Assembly: GCA_902761055.1 (NCBI GenBank)
Contig: CACWIS010000003.1
Location: forward strand, 1-64,000
DNA length: 64,000 nucleotides
Direction of reading: 5' to 3'
DNA from: Oscillospiraceae bacterium
GTDB lineage: Bacteria; Bacillota; Clostridia; Oscillospirales; Oscillospiraceae
Shown here: one piece after another, positions 1 through 8,545 of the stretch
Position numbering within the stretch: the first letter of the stretch is position 1
Layout: every line of letters starts with the position of its first letter
Translations under genes and position numbers: made by a program
Notes under the pieces: generated by a model
What the model was told of the DNA's origin: nothing
Databases searched by the model: none
What the model saw: the letters and a program-made list of their open reading frames with translations, nothing else

Positions 1-320
1 GCAAAATCTTCGATCAGTTTGTCCGCGCGGAAGCGCTCGTGGCATCCCTTGCAGTCCATCAGCGGATCGGAAAAGCTGCCGATGTGTCCGGAAGCGACCC
101 AGGTCTGGGTATTCATAAGGATCGCGCAGTCCACGCCGACGTTGAAGGGAGACTCCTGCACAAACTTCTGCCACCACGCCTTCTTGACGTTGTTCTTCAG
201 CTCAACGCCGATGTTGCCGTAATCCCAGGTGTTGGCAAGTCCGCCATAGATCTCCGAACCCGGATAGACAAAACCGCGGTTCTTCGCGAGGGCTACGATC
301 TTTTCCATTGTGTATTCCAT
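1..320 (-). CDS. glyQS: Glycyl-tRNA synthetase, N-terminal part (runs off the window)
   Basis: Reading leftward from ATG at 320, the translation begins [17 protein letters not shown] and continues with [18 protein letters not shown] and a zinc-site-like CKGCHERF stretch. This is the N-terminus of the single-chain (alpha2) class II glycyl-tRNA synthetase, which charges tRNA-Gly in the cytoplasm. About 106 residues lie in the window and the rest is beyond base 1. A GGAGG ribosome site (332-337) lies 11-12 bases before the start; a second in-frame ATG four codons later is less well placed. The consensus promoter at 384-412 drives it, divergent from ppdK. No T-box-like leader is apparent. The identification is firm. 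Confidence 0.93.
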   Translation of the reverse strand, partial: MEYTMEKIVALAKNRGFVYPGSEIYGGLANTWDYGNIGVELKNNVKKAWWQKFVQESPFNVGVDCAILMNTQTWVASGHIGSFSDPLMDCKGCHERFRADKLIEDF

Positions 321-383
321 TGTCTTTCTTTCCTCCTTATCCTGGCCGCTGGCTGCGGTCGGTCATGCGGTTAAAACACTGCT

Positions 384-412
384 ATTATATCCGCTGAGGG
401 ATGACATGTAAA
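384..412 (-). promoter_or_regulatory. Promoter of glyQS
   Basis: On the minus strand TTTACA (407-412) and TATAAT (384-389) are separated by exactly 17 bases, giving a near-consensus sigma-A promoter about 65 bases upstream of the glyQS start. The rest of the 321-596 intergenic region holds only the ppdK promoter and a short inverted repeat, TATCG/CGATA, at 487-503. Confidence 0.8.
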
Positions 413-546
413 GAAAAAACCTGCGTCACGGCAGACTGGCGTAAGAGACAGATCCGGCGCATACCGGCGGGCGGAACAAGGTGCCTTATCGAAAAAAACG
501 ATAGGGTCGATTTATAGATTCTTTACTGTTCCCTCTGTGTGTTTTG

Positions 547-555
547 TGCTAATAT
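547..555 (+). promoter_or_regulatory. Extended -10 element before ppdK
   Basis: TGC-TAATAT forms an extended -10 about 40 bases before the ppdK start. No good -35 box is visible at the expected distance, so the assignment is tentative. Confidence 0.4.
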
Positions 556-596
556 AAGAGATGTTGAATTGTATTTTAAACCACAGGAGGAAAACT

Positions 597-3411
597 ATGG
601 CTAGAAAGTGGGTATATCTTTTCAGCGAGGGCAATGCGAACATGCGTGAGCTCCTCGGCGGCAAGGGCGCGAACCTGGCAGAAATGACCAATATCGGTCT
701 TCCGGTTCCGCAGGGCTTCACCATCACGACGGAAGCCTGCACGCAGTACTATGAGGACGGCAGAGAGATCAACGAAGAGATCCAGGGCCAGATCAATGAG
801 TACATCGTGAAGATGGAAGAGATCACCGGCAAGAAGTTCGGCGACAAGGAGAACCCGCTTCTCGTTTCCGTCCGTTCCGGCGCAAGAGCTTCCATGCCCG
901 GCATGATGGACACCATCCTTAACCTGGGCCTGAACGAAGAGGTCGTCAAGGTCATCGCAGCGAAGTCCGGCAACGAGCGCTGGGCATGGGACTGCTACAG
1001 AAGATTCATCCAGATGTACTCTGACGTCGTCATGGAGGTCGGCAAGAAGTACTTCGAGCAGCTGATCGACAAGATGAAGGAAGAGAAGGGCGTCACCTAC
1101 GACGTCGACCTCACTGCCGCCGACCTCAAGGAGCTGGCCGAGCAGTTCAAGGCCGAGTACAAAAACCAGATCGGCGAGGACTTCCCCTCCGATCCCGTTG
1201 TCCAGCTCAAGGAGGCCATTCGCGCCGTCTTCCGCTCCTGGGACAATCCTCGCGCCAACTACTACCGCCAGCAGAACGACATCCCCTATTCCTGGGGCAC
1301 TGCCGTCAACGTCATGCCGATGGTCTTCGGCAACCTGAACGAGAACTCCGGCACCGGCGTCGCCTTCACCCGCGACCCCGCCACCGGCGAGAAGAAGCTT
1401 ATGGGTGAGTTCCTCACCAACGCCCAGGGCGAGGACGTCGTCGCCGGCGTGCGCACCCCGATGCCCATCTCCCAGATGGAAGAGAAATTCCCCGAAGCAT
1501 ACGAGCAGTTCGTCAAGGTCTGCGCCCTGCTGGAGGATCACTACCGCGACATGCAGGACATGGAGTTCACCGTCGAAAACGGCAAGCTCTACATGCTCCA
1601 GTGCCGCAACGGCAAGCGCACCGCGCAGGCCGCCCTCAAGATCGCCTGCGACCTCGTGGACGAGGGGATGATCGATGAGAAGCAGGCCGTCCTGATGATC
1701 GAGCCGCGCAACCTCGACACCCTGCTCCACCCCCAGTTCGACGCGAAGGCCCTCAAGGCCGCCACGCCCATCGGCAAGGGCCTGGGCGCTTCCCCCGGCG
1801 CCGGCGCCGGCAAGATCGTCTTCTCCGCTGAGGACGCCAAGGCCTGGGCCGCCCGCAAGGAGAAGGTCGTCCTGGTCCGTCTCGAGACCAGCCCCGAGGA
1901 TATCGAGGGCATGGCCGCGGCGCAGGGCATCCTCACCGTCCGCGGCGGCATGACCAGCCACGCGGCCGTCGTGGCCCGCGGCATGGGCAAGTGCTGCGTC
2001 TCCGGAGAACAAGAAGTTCACGCTCGCCGGCAAGGTCTTCAACGAGGGCGACTACATCTCCATCGACGGCTCCACCGGCAACATCTACGAGGGCGTGATC
2101 CCCACGGTCGACGCCACGATCGCGGGCGAGTTCGGCCGCATCATGGGCTGGGCGGACAAGTATCGCCGCCTCAAGGTCCGCACCAATGCCGACACCCCGC
2201 GCGACGCGGCCCGCGCCGTCGAGCTGGGCGCGCAGGGCATCGGCCTGACCCGTACCGAGCACATGTTCTTCGAGGGCGACCGCATCGCCGCCTTCCGCGA
2301 GATGATCTGCTCCGACACGCTCGAGGAGCGCGTCAAGGCTCTTGCCAAGCTCGAGCCGATGCAGCAGGGCGACTTCGAGGGCATCTACGAGGCCATGCAG
2401 GGCTACCCGGTCACGATCCGCTTCCTCGATCCTCCTCTCCACGAGTTCGTCCCGACCGACGAGGCCGACATCAAGGCCCTTGCCGAGGCCCAGGGCAAGA
2501 GCGTCGAGGACATCAAGAACATCATCGCCGGCCTGCACGAGTTCAACCCGATGATGGGCCACCGCGGCTGCCGTCTGGCGGTCACCTATCCGGAGATCGC
2601 CGAGATGCAGACCCGCGCCGTCATCAAGGCCGCGCTGGCCGTCCAGGCCCGTCACCCCGAGTGGAACATGGTCCCCGAGATCATGATCCCGCTGGTGGGC
2701 GAGGTCAAGGAGCTCAAGTTCGTCAAGGACGTGGTGGTGAAGGCTGCCGACGCGCTCATCGCCGAGGCCGGCTCCGACATGAAGTACCTCGTCGGCACGA
2801 TGATCGAGATCCCGCGCGCCGCGCTGACCGCCGACGACATCGCCAAAGAGGCCGAGTTCTTCTCCTTCGGCACGAACGACCTCACGCAGATGACCTTCGG
2901 CTTCAGCCGTGACGACGCCGGCAAGTTCCTCGGCTCGTACTACGACAACAAGATCTACGAGAGCGATCCCTTCGCCCGTCTCGACCAGGTCGGCGTCGGC
3001 AAGCTGGTCGCCATGGCCTGCAAGCTCGGCCGCGAGACCCGTCCCGAGCTGCATCTCGGCATCTGCGGCGAGCACGGCGGCGATCCGAGCTCCGTCGAGT
3101 TCTGCCACAAGGTCGGTCTCGACTACGTCTCCTGCAGCCCGTTCCGCGTTCCCATCGCCCGTCTCGCCGCCGCCCAGGCCGCGATCAAGGAGATCAAGAG
3201 CGCCGAGGCCGCCGAGGCCGAGAAGAAGGCCGAGCTGGAAGCCAAGGTCGAGCAGGCCAAGGCCGCGCTGAAGGAAGCCACCGAGAAGCTCACGGCCGCC
3301 GCCGCCGACGCCACCGACGACGTGCGCGATTTCATCGCCGCCGGGCTCAAGAGCCTGAAGGCCGGCTGGGAAGAGGCCAAAAAGACCTTCGGCGAGGAGC
3401 AGGGCAAGTAA
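597..3411 (+). pseudogene. ppdK: Pyruvate, phosphate dikinase with internal frameshift and novel C-terminal tail
   Basis: PPDK interconverts pyruvate, ATP and phosphate with PEP, AMP and pyrophosphate through a swivelling phosphohistidine domain. The ATG at 597 follows an AGGAGG site. The N-terminal nucleotide-binding part and GGMTSHAAVVARG are intact; by count the His is residue 455, as in characterised PPDKs. Right after CVSG (2001-2004) the frame changes and resumes at 2005 as ENKKFTLAG. Compared with the family, about 8 residues (about 26 bases, 3n+2) are missing. The PEP-binding barrel with the catalytic-Cys motif GICGEHGGDP then reads open to 3411. After the usual end (PFRVPIARLAAAQAAI) come some 70 extra Ala/Glu/Lys-rich, helix-forming residues. 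Either a true inactivating deletion or an assembly error; the rest of the gene shows no decay. Confidence 0.85.
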
Positions 3412-3433
3412 GCCGCTCATAGCCGTACAAAGC

Positions 3434-3471
3434 AAAAAAACCTCCGCTGCATCATGCAGCAGAGGTTTTTT
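3434..3471. terminator. Bidirectional terminator between ppdK and the CAT-like gene
   Basis: An inverted repeat CCTCCGCTGCAT/ATGCAGCAGAGG (one mismatch) at 3441-3465 has a run of A on its left (3434-3440) and T on its right (3466-3471). It can therefore end transcripts from both converging genes. Confidence 0.85.
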
Positions 3472-3474
3472 GTC

Positions 3475-4362
3475 TCAAGCCTGCGGCTTCGGCTCGTGGT
3501 ATTCGAGCCCGTCGTCGAAGCGGACCTTCTCGGGCGGCGTCTCCAGCAGCTCGGGATGCTCGAGACAGCGGGTCATGTCCTTGAAAAAGCGCGCGTAGTG
3601 CGCCCCGGAGCAGACGCGCTCGTCGGCCGTGATACCGAGCGGGAGATAGCGTTTCATGCGCGTTTCGCCGTTTTCGACGACGGCGACCTTCTCCGTCGTG
3701 CCCATGCCGAAGAACAGCCCGACGTTGCCCCAGTTGTACAGGTGATGGTTGACGTCGTGAAGCCCGATCGAGGCCGTGTTCGTGATATACATGCCCACGT
3801 AGAAGGGGAGCTCCTCCATCAGCACGCCGGGCGCGAGCCCGTAGCGGTCGAGGAAACGCACGAGGCCGACGATCACGGTGGCCAGTCCGGGTACGGCGAA
3901 GAGGAAGCGCAGCAGCTTGTCGGTAAAGCCGCCGCCGTCCTCGCCGCGGTTTGCCGCGACGGCGGCGGTCATGCGGTCGCGCACGTCGTAGAGCGTGTCG
4001 GAAGGGTCGAACTTGATCTTGACGACGGCCTCGCCCTTGTCGGCGTCCGCCGGGTCCTTGAGGATCGTAAAGGCGGCCGAGCAGTTGTTGCGGGCGAAAA
4101 GCTGCTTGTTCATGATAAAGCGGTTGACCTCGGGGTTGCGGCTGACCGCGCGCACATAGGCGGCGACGATGATCTGCATGTAACTGATCGACTCGCCCTT
4201 CTCTGCTTTTTGCTGACGGATATAGCGCGAGAGGATCTCCATATCGATCCGATGCTTGAGAAAGACCTGCGCGTCGCAGCGCATCGGCATGACATAGGGC
4301 GTGATCTGCATGACCGGGTCGATCCCCTTGACCCTGCGCCCGTCGGGACGTCTGCCAAACAT
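3475..4362 (-). CDS. CAT/E2-fold acyltransferase-like protein with degenerate active site
   Basis: A 295-residue cytoplasmic protein resembling the catalytic domain of 2-oxo-acid dehydrogenase E2 subunits and chloramphenicol acetyltransferase. It has no lipoyl or E1-binding domain, and a hydrophobic stretch near residues 160-185. The conserved C-terminal position where the family has HxxxDG reads TADERVCSGAHYARFF. The catalytic His is replaced by Glu and the following Asp by Ser, so classical CoA-dependent acetyl transfer is doubtful. The start at 4362 follows AAGGAGG. It is monocistronic between two terminators, with a 17-spaced promoter at 4404-4432 overlapped by a TetR-like palindrome. Function unknown; a structural or altered-chemistry paralogue is likely. 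Confidence 0.6.
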   Translation of the reverse strand: MFGRRPDGRRVKGIDPVMQITPYVMPMRCDAQVFLKHRIDMEILSRYIRQQKAEKGESISYMQIIVAAYVRAVSRNPEVNRFIMNKQLFARNNCSAAFTILKDPADADKGEAVVKIKFDPSDTLYDVRDRMTAAVAANRGEDGGGFTDKLLRFLFAVPGLATVIVGLVRFLDRYGLAPGVLMEELPFYVGMYITNTASIGLHDVNHHLYNWGNVGLFFGMGTTEKVAVVENGETRMKRYLPLGITADERVCSGAHYARFFKDMTRCLEHPELLETPPEKVRFDDGLEYHEPKPQA

Positions 4363-4393
4363 AGGAGGCCTCCTTGGTACTTCGATTTTTTGA

Positions 4394-4432
4394 ACTGACA
4401 GTCAGTATAGCATATTTTCGCATGCCGCGCAA
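4394..4432 (-). promoter_or_regulatory. Promoter with palindromic operator of the CAT/E2-like gene
   Basis: On the minus strand TTGCGC (4427-4432), 17 bases, TATACT (4404-4409). The perfect palindrome ACTGAC-A-GTCAGT (4394-4406) overlaps the -10 and the expected transcription start. It resembles operators of TetR-family repressors. No TetR gene lies in the window. Confidence 0.65.
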
Positions 4433-4441
4433 GCGGACTGA

Positions 4442-4470
4442 AACGCGCCCGGGAGCCTCCCGGGCGCGTT
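4442..4470 (-). terminator. Strong hairpin after the SBP gene
   Basis: A perfect 14-base inverted repeat with a one-base centre lies just past the stop of the leftward SBP gene. The T-run after it on the minus strand is only three bases, so it may act as a weak terminator or an mRNA-end stabiliser. Confidence 0.6.
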
Positions 4471-4483
4471 GAACATTCCCCTG

Positions 4484-5287
4484 TCAGTGCGAGTTGTAAT
4501 AGGCGATGGCCGTGCTGTCCGTGAGGATCAGATCGCACTTGCCGGAGTAGAGATAGCTGAAGCACTCGGTCGTGCCGCCGGCGAGACGCGTGATCTGACC
4601 GAGGCGGTTGGCGACCTTCCCGGCGCTCTGCAGCGCGTCCATGGCTTCGGCCGTCGTGGACATGGCCATTTTGCGTCCGTTGAGCTGCAGGCCGTTCCAG
4701 ATGTTCGAGCCGTCGCGCGAGGCGATGACGATGTCGTTCTGCACATAGGGGCCGTAGATCGTGTAGCTGCCGTTTTCGATCTCCTCCTGCGGCAGGGCGA
4801 GGCCGCCCCAGGCGCAGTCGATGTTGCCGGAGTACAGCTCGATGCGGACGTTCTCCTTTTCGACCACGTGCACCTGCAGCGTCCAGCCCAGCTTCTGACA
4901 GAGCTTGGTCGCCAGCTCCACGTCGAAGCCCCAGTAGTTGCCGTTGTCGCCGTAGGCGAAGGGGAAGGAGTTTTCATCCACGCCGATGATGAAGATGCGC
5001 GGCTCGGGCGGCTGGTAGGCGGAGAGCGCTCCGGCCTTCTTGGGGAAGCTCACCATGTTCGAGCCGAGCCACTTGCGCGACAGCTCCGTGATCGCCCCCT
5101 CGGCGCTGAGCTCTTCGAGCGCGGCGGTGACGTAATAATACAGGCTGTCGCCGTTGCGGAAGGCCATCGAATACTCCTGCGAGACGAGCGTGATCACGGG
5201 ATTCACGCCGTAGGAGACGCCGCCGCAGCCGGCGAGCGAGAGACACAGCGCCAGCAGGAGAAGCAGGCAGATCAGTTTTTTTCTCAT
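4484..5287 (-). CDS. Lipoprotein substrate-binding protein, apparently circularly permuted SBP_bac_3
   Basis: A 267-residue lipoprotein: signal peptide with lipobox LAGC (Cys about 21), then a family-3 (polar amino acid) solute-binding fold in unusual order. Residues about 28-75 (VSQEYSMAFRNGDSLYYYV ... ELSRKWLGSN) match what is normally the C-terminal end of such proteins. Only afterwards, from about residue 96 (RIFIIGVDENSFPFAYGD), does the normal N-terminal lobe begin. The chain stops at ILTDSTAIAYYNSH, just where the segment now at the front would follow. The protein at 60123-60983 has the usual order. Likely role is extracellular amino-acid or peptide-fragment sensing or uptake. It is 49 bases downstream of apeB on the same strand and probably co-transcribed. 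No cognate permease is adjacent. Confidence 0.75.
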   Translation of the reverse strand: MRKKLICLLLLLALCLSLAGCGGVSYGVNPVITLVSQEYSMAFRNGDSLYYYVTAALEELSAEGAITELSRKWLGSNMVSFPKKAGALSAYQPPEPRIFIIGVDENSFPFAYGDNGNYWGFDVELATKLCQKLGWTLQVHVVEKENVRIELYSGNIDCAWGGLALPQEEIENGSYTIYGPYVQNDIVIASRDGSNIWNGLQLNGRKMAMSTTAEAMDALQSAGKVANRLGQITRLAGGTTECFSYLYSGKCDLILTDSTAIAYYNSH

Positions 5288-5336
5288 GGGACGATCACCG
5301 TTTTTTCATCGTTTTCAAGCCGGGGGGAGGCGGCGC

Positions 5337-6635
5337 TCACAGCAGTGAAAAGCCTTCCGGCGTCTTGCGCAGCGTGCGGGAGAAAAGCTCCCTGACGACG
5401 CGCACGAGGTATTGCGTATCCTTCGCGCCGGCCGTCTCGTAGCAGGAGTGCATCGCCAGCTGCGGCAGGCCGATGTCCGCGGTGTCGAGCGACACGTGGG
5501 ACAGGCTGACGTGGCCGAGCGTCCAGCCGCCGCGAATGTCCGCGCGGTTGGTATAGCGCTGCACGGGGACGCCGATCCTTCCGCACAGCTCGGAGAAGAG
5601 CGCGGCGGAAACGGAGTCGGTCGTGTAATGCCGGTTGGCGTTGTATTTCAGCACGACGCCGCCGTTGAGCACGGGACGGTCGGCGCGGTCGGCGTGTTCG
5701 CTGTGGTTGGGGTGCACGGCGTGGGCGTTGTCGGCGGAGAGCAGAAAACTGTTCGCCACGCAGCGCAGATATGCGCTCTCGTCCATGCCGAGCGCGAAGC
5801 ACACGCGGCGCAGCACGTCGGAAAGGAAGGTCGAATCCGCGCCCTGGCGCGTGCCGTTGCCGACCTCCTCGTTGTCAAAGACGCACAGGCCCGTGAGAGA
5901 CGCCGAGCCCTCGGCGGCGAGAAAGCCCTCCAGACAGCCGTAGACGCCCTGCAGATCGTCGAGCCGCGGAGCGGAGAGGAACTCCTCGTCCGCGCCCCAG
6001 AGCATGCCGCGGCCGAAGGGATAGAGCTGCAGCTCGCGCGAGAGGATATCCTCCTCCCGCACGCCGAGCGATTCGGCCAGCAGCGCGTCGAGACTCCGGC
6101 CGCCCGCCTGCGAGAACAGGGGGAGCATGTCGACGTGCGCTTCGTAGCTCTTGCCTTCGTTGGCGCTGCGGTCCATGTGGATCGCAAGATTGGGGATGAG
6201 CGCGACGGGACGGACAAGGTCGACGAGACGCAGCTCGACGCCGCGCCCGCCGCGCACGGCGACGCGGCCGGCGATGGAAAGGGGCCGGTCGAGCCAGGGC
6301 GCGCAGAGCATGCCGCCGTATTTTTCCACATTCAGCCGGATATAGCTGTCCAGCGGCGGCAGCGGCGCGGTCTCCTTCAGGCGCAGAGAGGGGGAGTCGG
6401 CGTGCGCGGCGGCAAGCAGGAAGCCGACGGGCGGACGCTCGGGGATGCGGAGCGCGATGATCGAGGAGCCGTTGCGCCGGATAAAGACCCGATCTCCCGG
6501 AGAAACCGTCCAGACCTCCGTTTCCAGAAGCTCGTGATAGCCGTTTGCCGTCAGCGCCGCGGCGATGTTGGCGGCGGCGTGGAAGGCGGTGGGCGAGTGC
6601 TCTATGAAATCGAGAAGCTTGGAATTGAGGTCCAT
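5337..6635 (-). CDS. apeB: M18 family aminopeptidase
   Basis: A 432-residue zinc aminopeptidase of family M18 (aspartyl aminopeptidase type), cytoplasmic, removing N-terminal residues from peptides. Visible metal-site and catalytic motifs are AAHADSPSLRLKE (His/Asp), FDNEEVGNGTRQGADS (Glu-Glu), and a C-terminal LAMHSCYE His. N-terminal SPTAFHAAANIAAAL is typical of the family. Start ATG 6635 is chosen because AAAGGAGA lies 7-9 bases upstream; an ATG at 6659 has no ribosome site. The length is normal. The lipoprotein SBP follows on the same strand, so the pair may link peptide degradation with amino-acid capture. Confidence 0.92.
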   Translation of the reverse strand: MDLNSKLLDFIEHSPTAFHAAANIAAALTANGYHELLETEVWTVSPGDRVFIRRNGSSIIALRIPERPPVGFLLAAAHADSPSLRLKETAPLPPLDSYIRLNVEKYGGMLCAPWLDRPLSIAGRVAVRGGRGVELRLVDLVRPVALIPNLAIHMDRSANEGKSYEAHVDMLPLFSQAGGRSLDALLAESLGVREEDILSRELQLYPFGRGMLWGADEEFLSAPRLDDLQGVYGCLEGFLAAEGSASLTGLCVFDNEEVGNGTRQGADSTFLSDVLRRVCFALGMDESAYLRCVANSFLLSADNAHAVHPNHSEHADRADRPVLNGGVVLKYNANRHYTTDSVSAALFSELCGRIGVPVQRYTNRADIRGGWTLGHVSLSHVSLDTADIGLPQLAMHSCYETAGAKDTQYLVRVVRELFSRTLRKTPEGFSLL

Positions 6636-6685
6636 ACGGGGTTCTCCTTTGAAAAACAAATGGTATAGGGGGTCACCAAAAAGAC

Positions 6686-6691
6686 ATTATA
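6686..6691 (-). promoter_or_regulatory. -10 box of apeB
   Basis: TATAAT on the minus strand, about 50 bases before the apeB start, in an AT-rich divergent region shared with pepF. The -35 is poor (TTCAAA at 15 bases). Confidence 0.55.
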
Positions 6692-6721
6692 ACATATAAA
6701 AACCGCTTTGAACACAGCAGA

Positions 6722-6750
6722 TTGAAAAACTTTACGAATTGTTGTAAAAT
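6722..6750 (+). promoter_or_regulatory. Promoter of pepF
   Basis: TTGAAA (6722-6727), 17 bases, TAAAAT (6745-6750), about 40 bases upstream of the pepF ATG. Confidence 0.8.
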
Positions 6751-6789
6751 ACGGACGGCAAAACGTGAAAAGAAAGGAAACTGCAAAAC

Positions 6790-8475
6790 ATGAAGGTATC
6801 CGAACTGCCCTATGAGCGCTGTCCCATCGAGGAGATCACCGCCGTGATGGAGGACGTGACCGCCCGCACCCTCAAGGCCTCCTGCGTCGAAGAGATTCTC
6901 GCGGCGCGTGAGGACTATCTGAAGATGCTCCTGCAATACCGCACCGCCGCCTGCCTGGCCTCCACGCGCTATACGCTCAACACGGTCGACCCGTTTTATT
7001 CGGCCGAGAACGCTTACTACGACGAGATCGGCCCGAAGGTGAGCAGCTACGGGGTCAAATACGCCGCCGCGCTGCTCGACTCGCCCTTCCGCGCCGAGCT
7101 GGAAAAAGAGCTCTCTCCCGTGCTCTTCCGCCTGATGGAGGTCGACCGCAAGGCGATGTCCGACGCCGTCGTCGAGGATATGGTCGAGGAGAACAAGCTC
7201 GTCCGCCGCTATTCCGACCTGATGAGCGGCATGGAGTTCACATTCCGCGGCGAGACGATGCCCCGCGCCGCGCTGATGAAGTACGCGAAGGACCCCGACC
7301 GCGGCGTCCGCAGGGAGTGCTACGAGGTGCTCGGCCGCGGCCTGGAGGCGCACAAGGCCGAGCTGGACGGGATCTTCGACGAGCTCGTGCACGTGCGCGA
7401 CCGCATCGCCAAAAAGATGGGCTACAAGAACTTTGTCGAGCTCGGCTACTACCGCATGGAGCGCCTGTGCTACGACGAGAAGATGGTCGCGGCCTTCCGG
7501 GAGAACGTCCTGCGCGACGTCGTGCCCGCGGTCGCCCGCCTGCGTACCGACAACGCGAAGCGCCTCGGCATCGAGGACTATCATTTCTACGACGACGGCG
7601 TCATCATCCCCGGCGGCGATCCCAGACCCGGCGGCAAGGAGGAGATCTTCGCCGCCGCGCGCGAGATGTACCGCGCCATGAGCCCCGAGAGCGCGGCCTT
7701 TATCGACATGATGCTCGAAAACGAGGCCTTCGACGTGGACGCCCGCAAGAACAAATGGGGCGGCGGCTACTGCATCGACTTCCCGGCTTACAAGCAGCCC
7801 TTCATCCTCGCCAACTTCAACGGCACCTCGGGCGACGTGGACGTCGTCACGCACGAGGCGGGCCACGCCTTCAACGCCTATCTCATCGCGGACAACCGCT
7901 TCGCGCTCGAGCTTGCCTGCGGCGGCATGGAGACGGCCGAGACGCACTCGATGTCGATGGAGTTCTTCGCCTGGCCCTATATGGAAAAGTTCTTCGGCGC
8001 GGACGCCGGGAAGTACAGATACATGCACGCCCTCGCGGGCTTCTCCTTCATTCCCTACGGCACGATGGTCGACGCCTTCCAGCACCGCGTCTACGAAAAC
8101 CCGGACATGACGCCGGACGAGCGCGACGCGCTCTGGCTGGAGCTCGAAGGGGAGTTCCGTCCGTATCTCTCCTTCGAGGGCATGCCCTATCTCGAGAAGG
8201 GCACGCGCTGGCAGTACCAGATGCACATCTACGAGATGCCCTTCTACTATATCGACTACGTCCTCGCGCAGACCGCGGCCTTCAACTTCCTGCTCGCCTC
8301 GCGCCGGGATTACGCGGACGCCTTCGCGCGCTATCTGCGCCTGTCGAAGCACGGCGGCGAGATGGTCTGGACCGATCTGCTCGCGGAGGCCGGCTTCACG
8401 CCGCCCTTCGTCCCCGGCGCGCTCGGAAGCCTGGCAGCCGAGGTCGAAGCCCTGCTCGGGGAGCTGCGCGTCTGA
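6790..8475 (+). CDS. pepF: M3 family oligoendopeptidase F
   Basis: A 561-residue cytoplasmic zinc metallo-oligopeptidase of family M3 that cuts short peptides. The HExxH zinc motif is VTHEAGHAFNAY at about residues 353-363. The third ligand Glu lies in the following GGMETAETHSMSMEF segment, and the helical N-terminal cap and C-terminal substrate-binding Tyr/His segment (YQMHIYEMPFYYIDY) are present. Length and motif spacing are normal. The ATG follows an AGAAAGGA site. Own promoter and terminator; monocistronic. With apeB and the M20 amidohydrolase it adds to a peptide-degrading repertoire. Confidence 0.95.
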   Translation: MKVSELPYERCPIEEITAVMEDVTARTLKASCVEEILAAREDYLKMLLQYRTAACLASTRYTLNTVDPFYSAENAYYDEIGPKVSSYGVKYAAALLDSPFRAELEKELSPVLFRLMEVDRKAMSDAVVEDMVEENKLVRRYSDLMSGMEFTFRGETMPRAALMKYAKDPDRGVRRECYEVLGRGLEAHKAELDGIFDELVHVRDRIAKKMGYKNFVELGYYRMERLCYDEKMVAAFRENVLRDVVPAVARLRTDNAKRLGIEDYHFYDDGVIIPGGDPRPGGKEEIFAAAREMYRAMSPESAAFIDMMLENEAFDVDARKNKWGGGYCIDFPAYKQPFILANFNGTSGDVDVVTHEAGHAFNAYLIADNRFALELACGGMETAETHSMSMEFFAWPYMEKFFGADAGKYRYMHALAGFSFIPYGTMVDAFQHRVYENPDMTPDERDALWLELEGEFRPYLSFEGMPYLEKGTRWQYQMHIYEMPFYYIDYVLAQTAAFNFLLASRRDYADAFARYLRLSKHGGEMVWTDLLAEAGFTPPFVPGALGSLAAEVEALLGELRV

Positions 8476-8495
8476 CGCGCAAAAAGCGCTCTTAT

Positions 8496-8537
8496 AAAAG
8501 ACGGCACGACGAACTACCGTTCGCCGTGCCGTCTTTT
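8496..8537. terminator. Bidirectional terminator after pepF
   Basis: AAAAGACGGCACG (8496-8508) pairs with CGTGCCGTCTTTT (8525-8537). It lies between the converging pepF and the CAT-like gene. Confidence 0.85.
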
Positions 8538-8545
8538 GTATCCTT

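Noticed and set aside
321-597. T-box leader for glyQS or a riboswitch for ppdK
   Set aside because: No specifier stem or T-box sequence is visible and the leaders are short.
597-3411. Two separate PPDK genes (597-2912 frame and 2095-3411 frame)
   Set aside because: The two frames join into one colinear PPDK with only about 8 residues missing; there is no ribosome site at 2095 and the first frame degenerates into Arg/His-rich nonsense after 2004.
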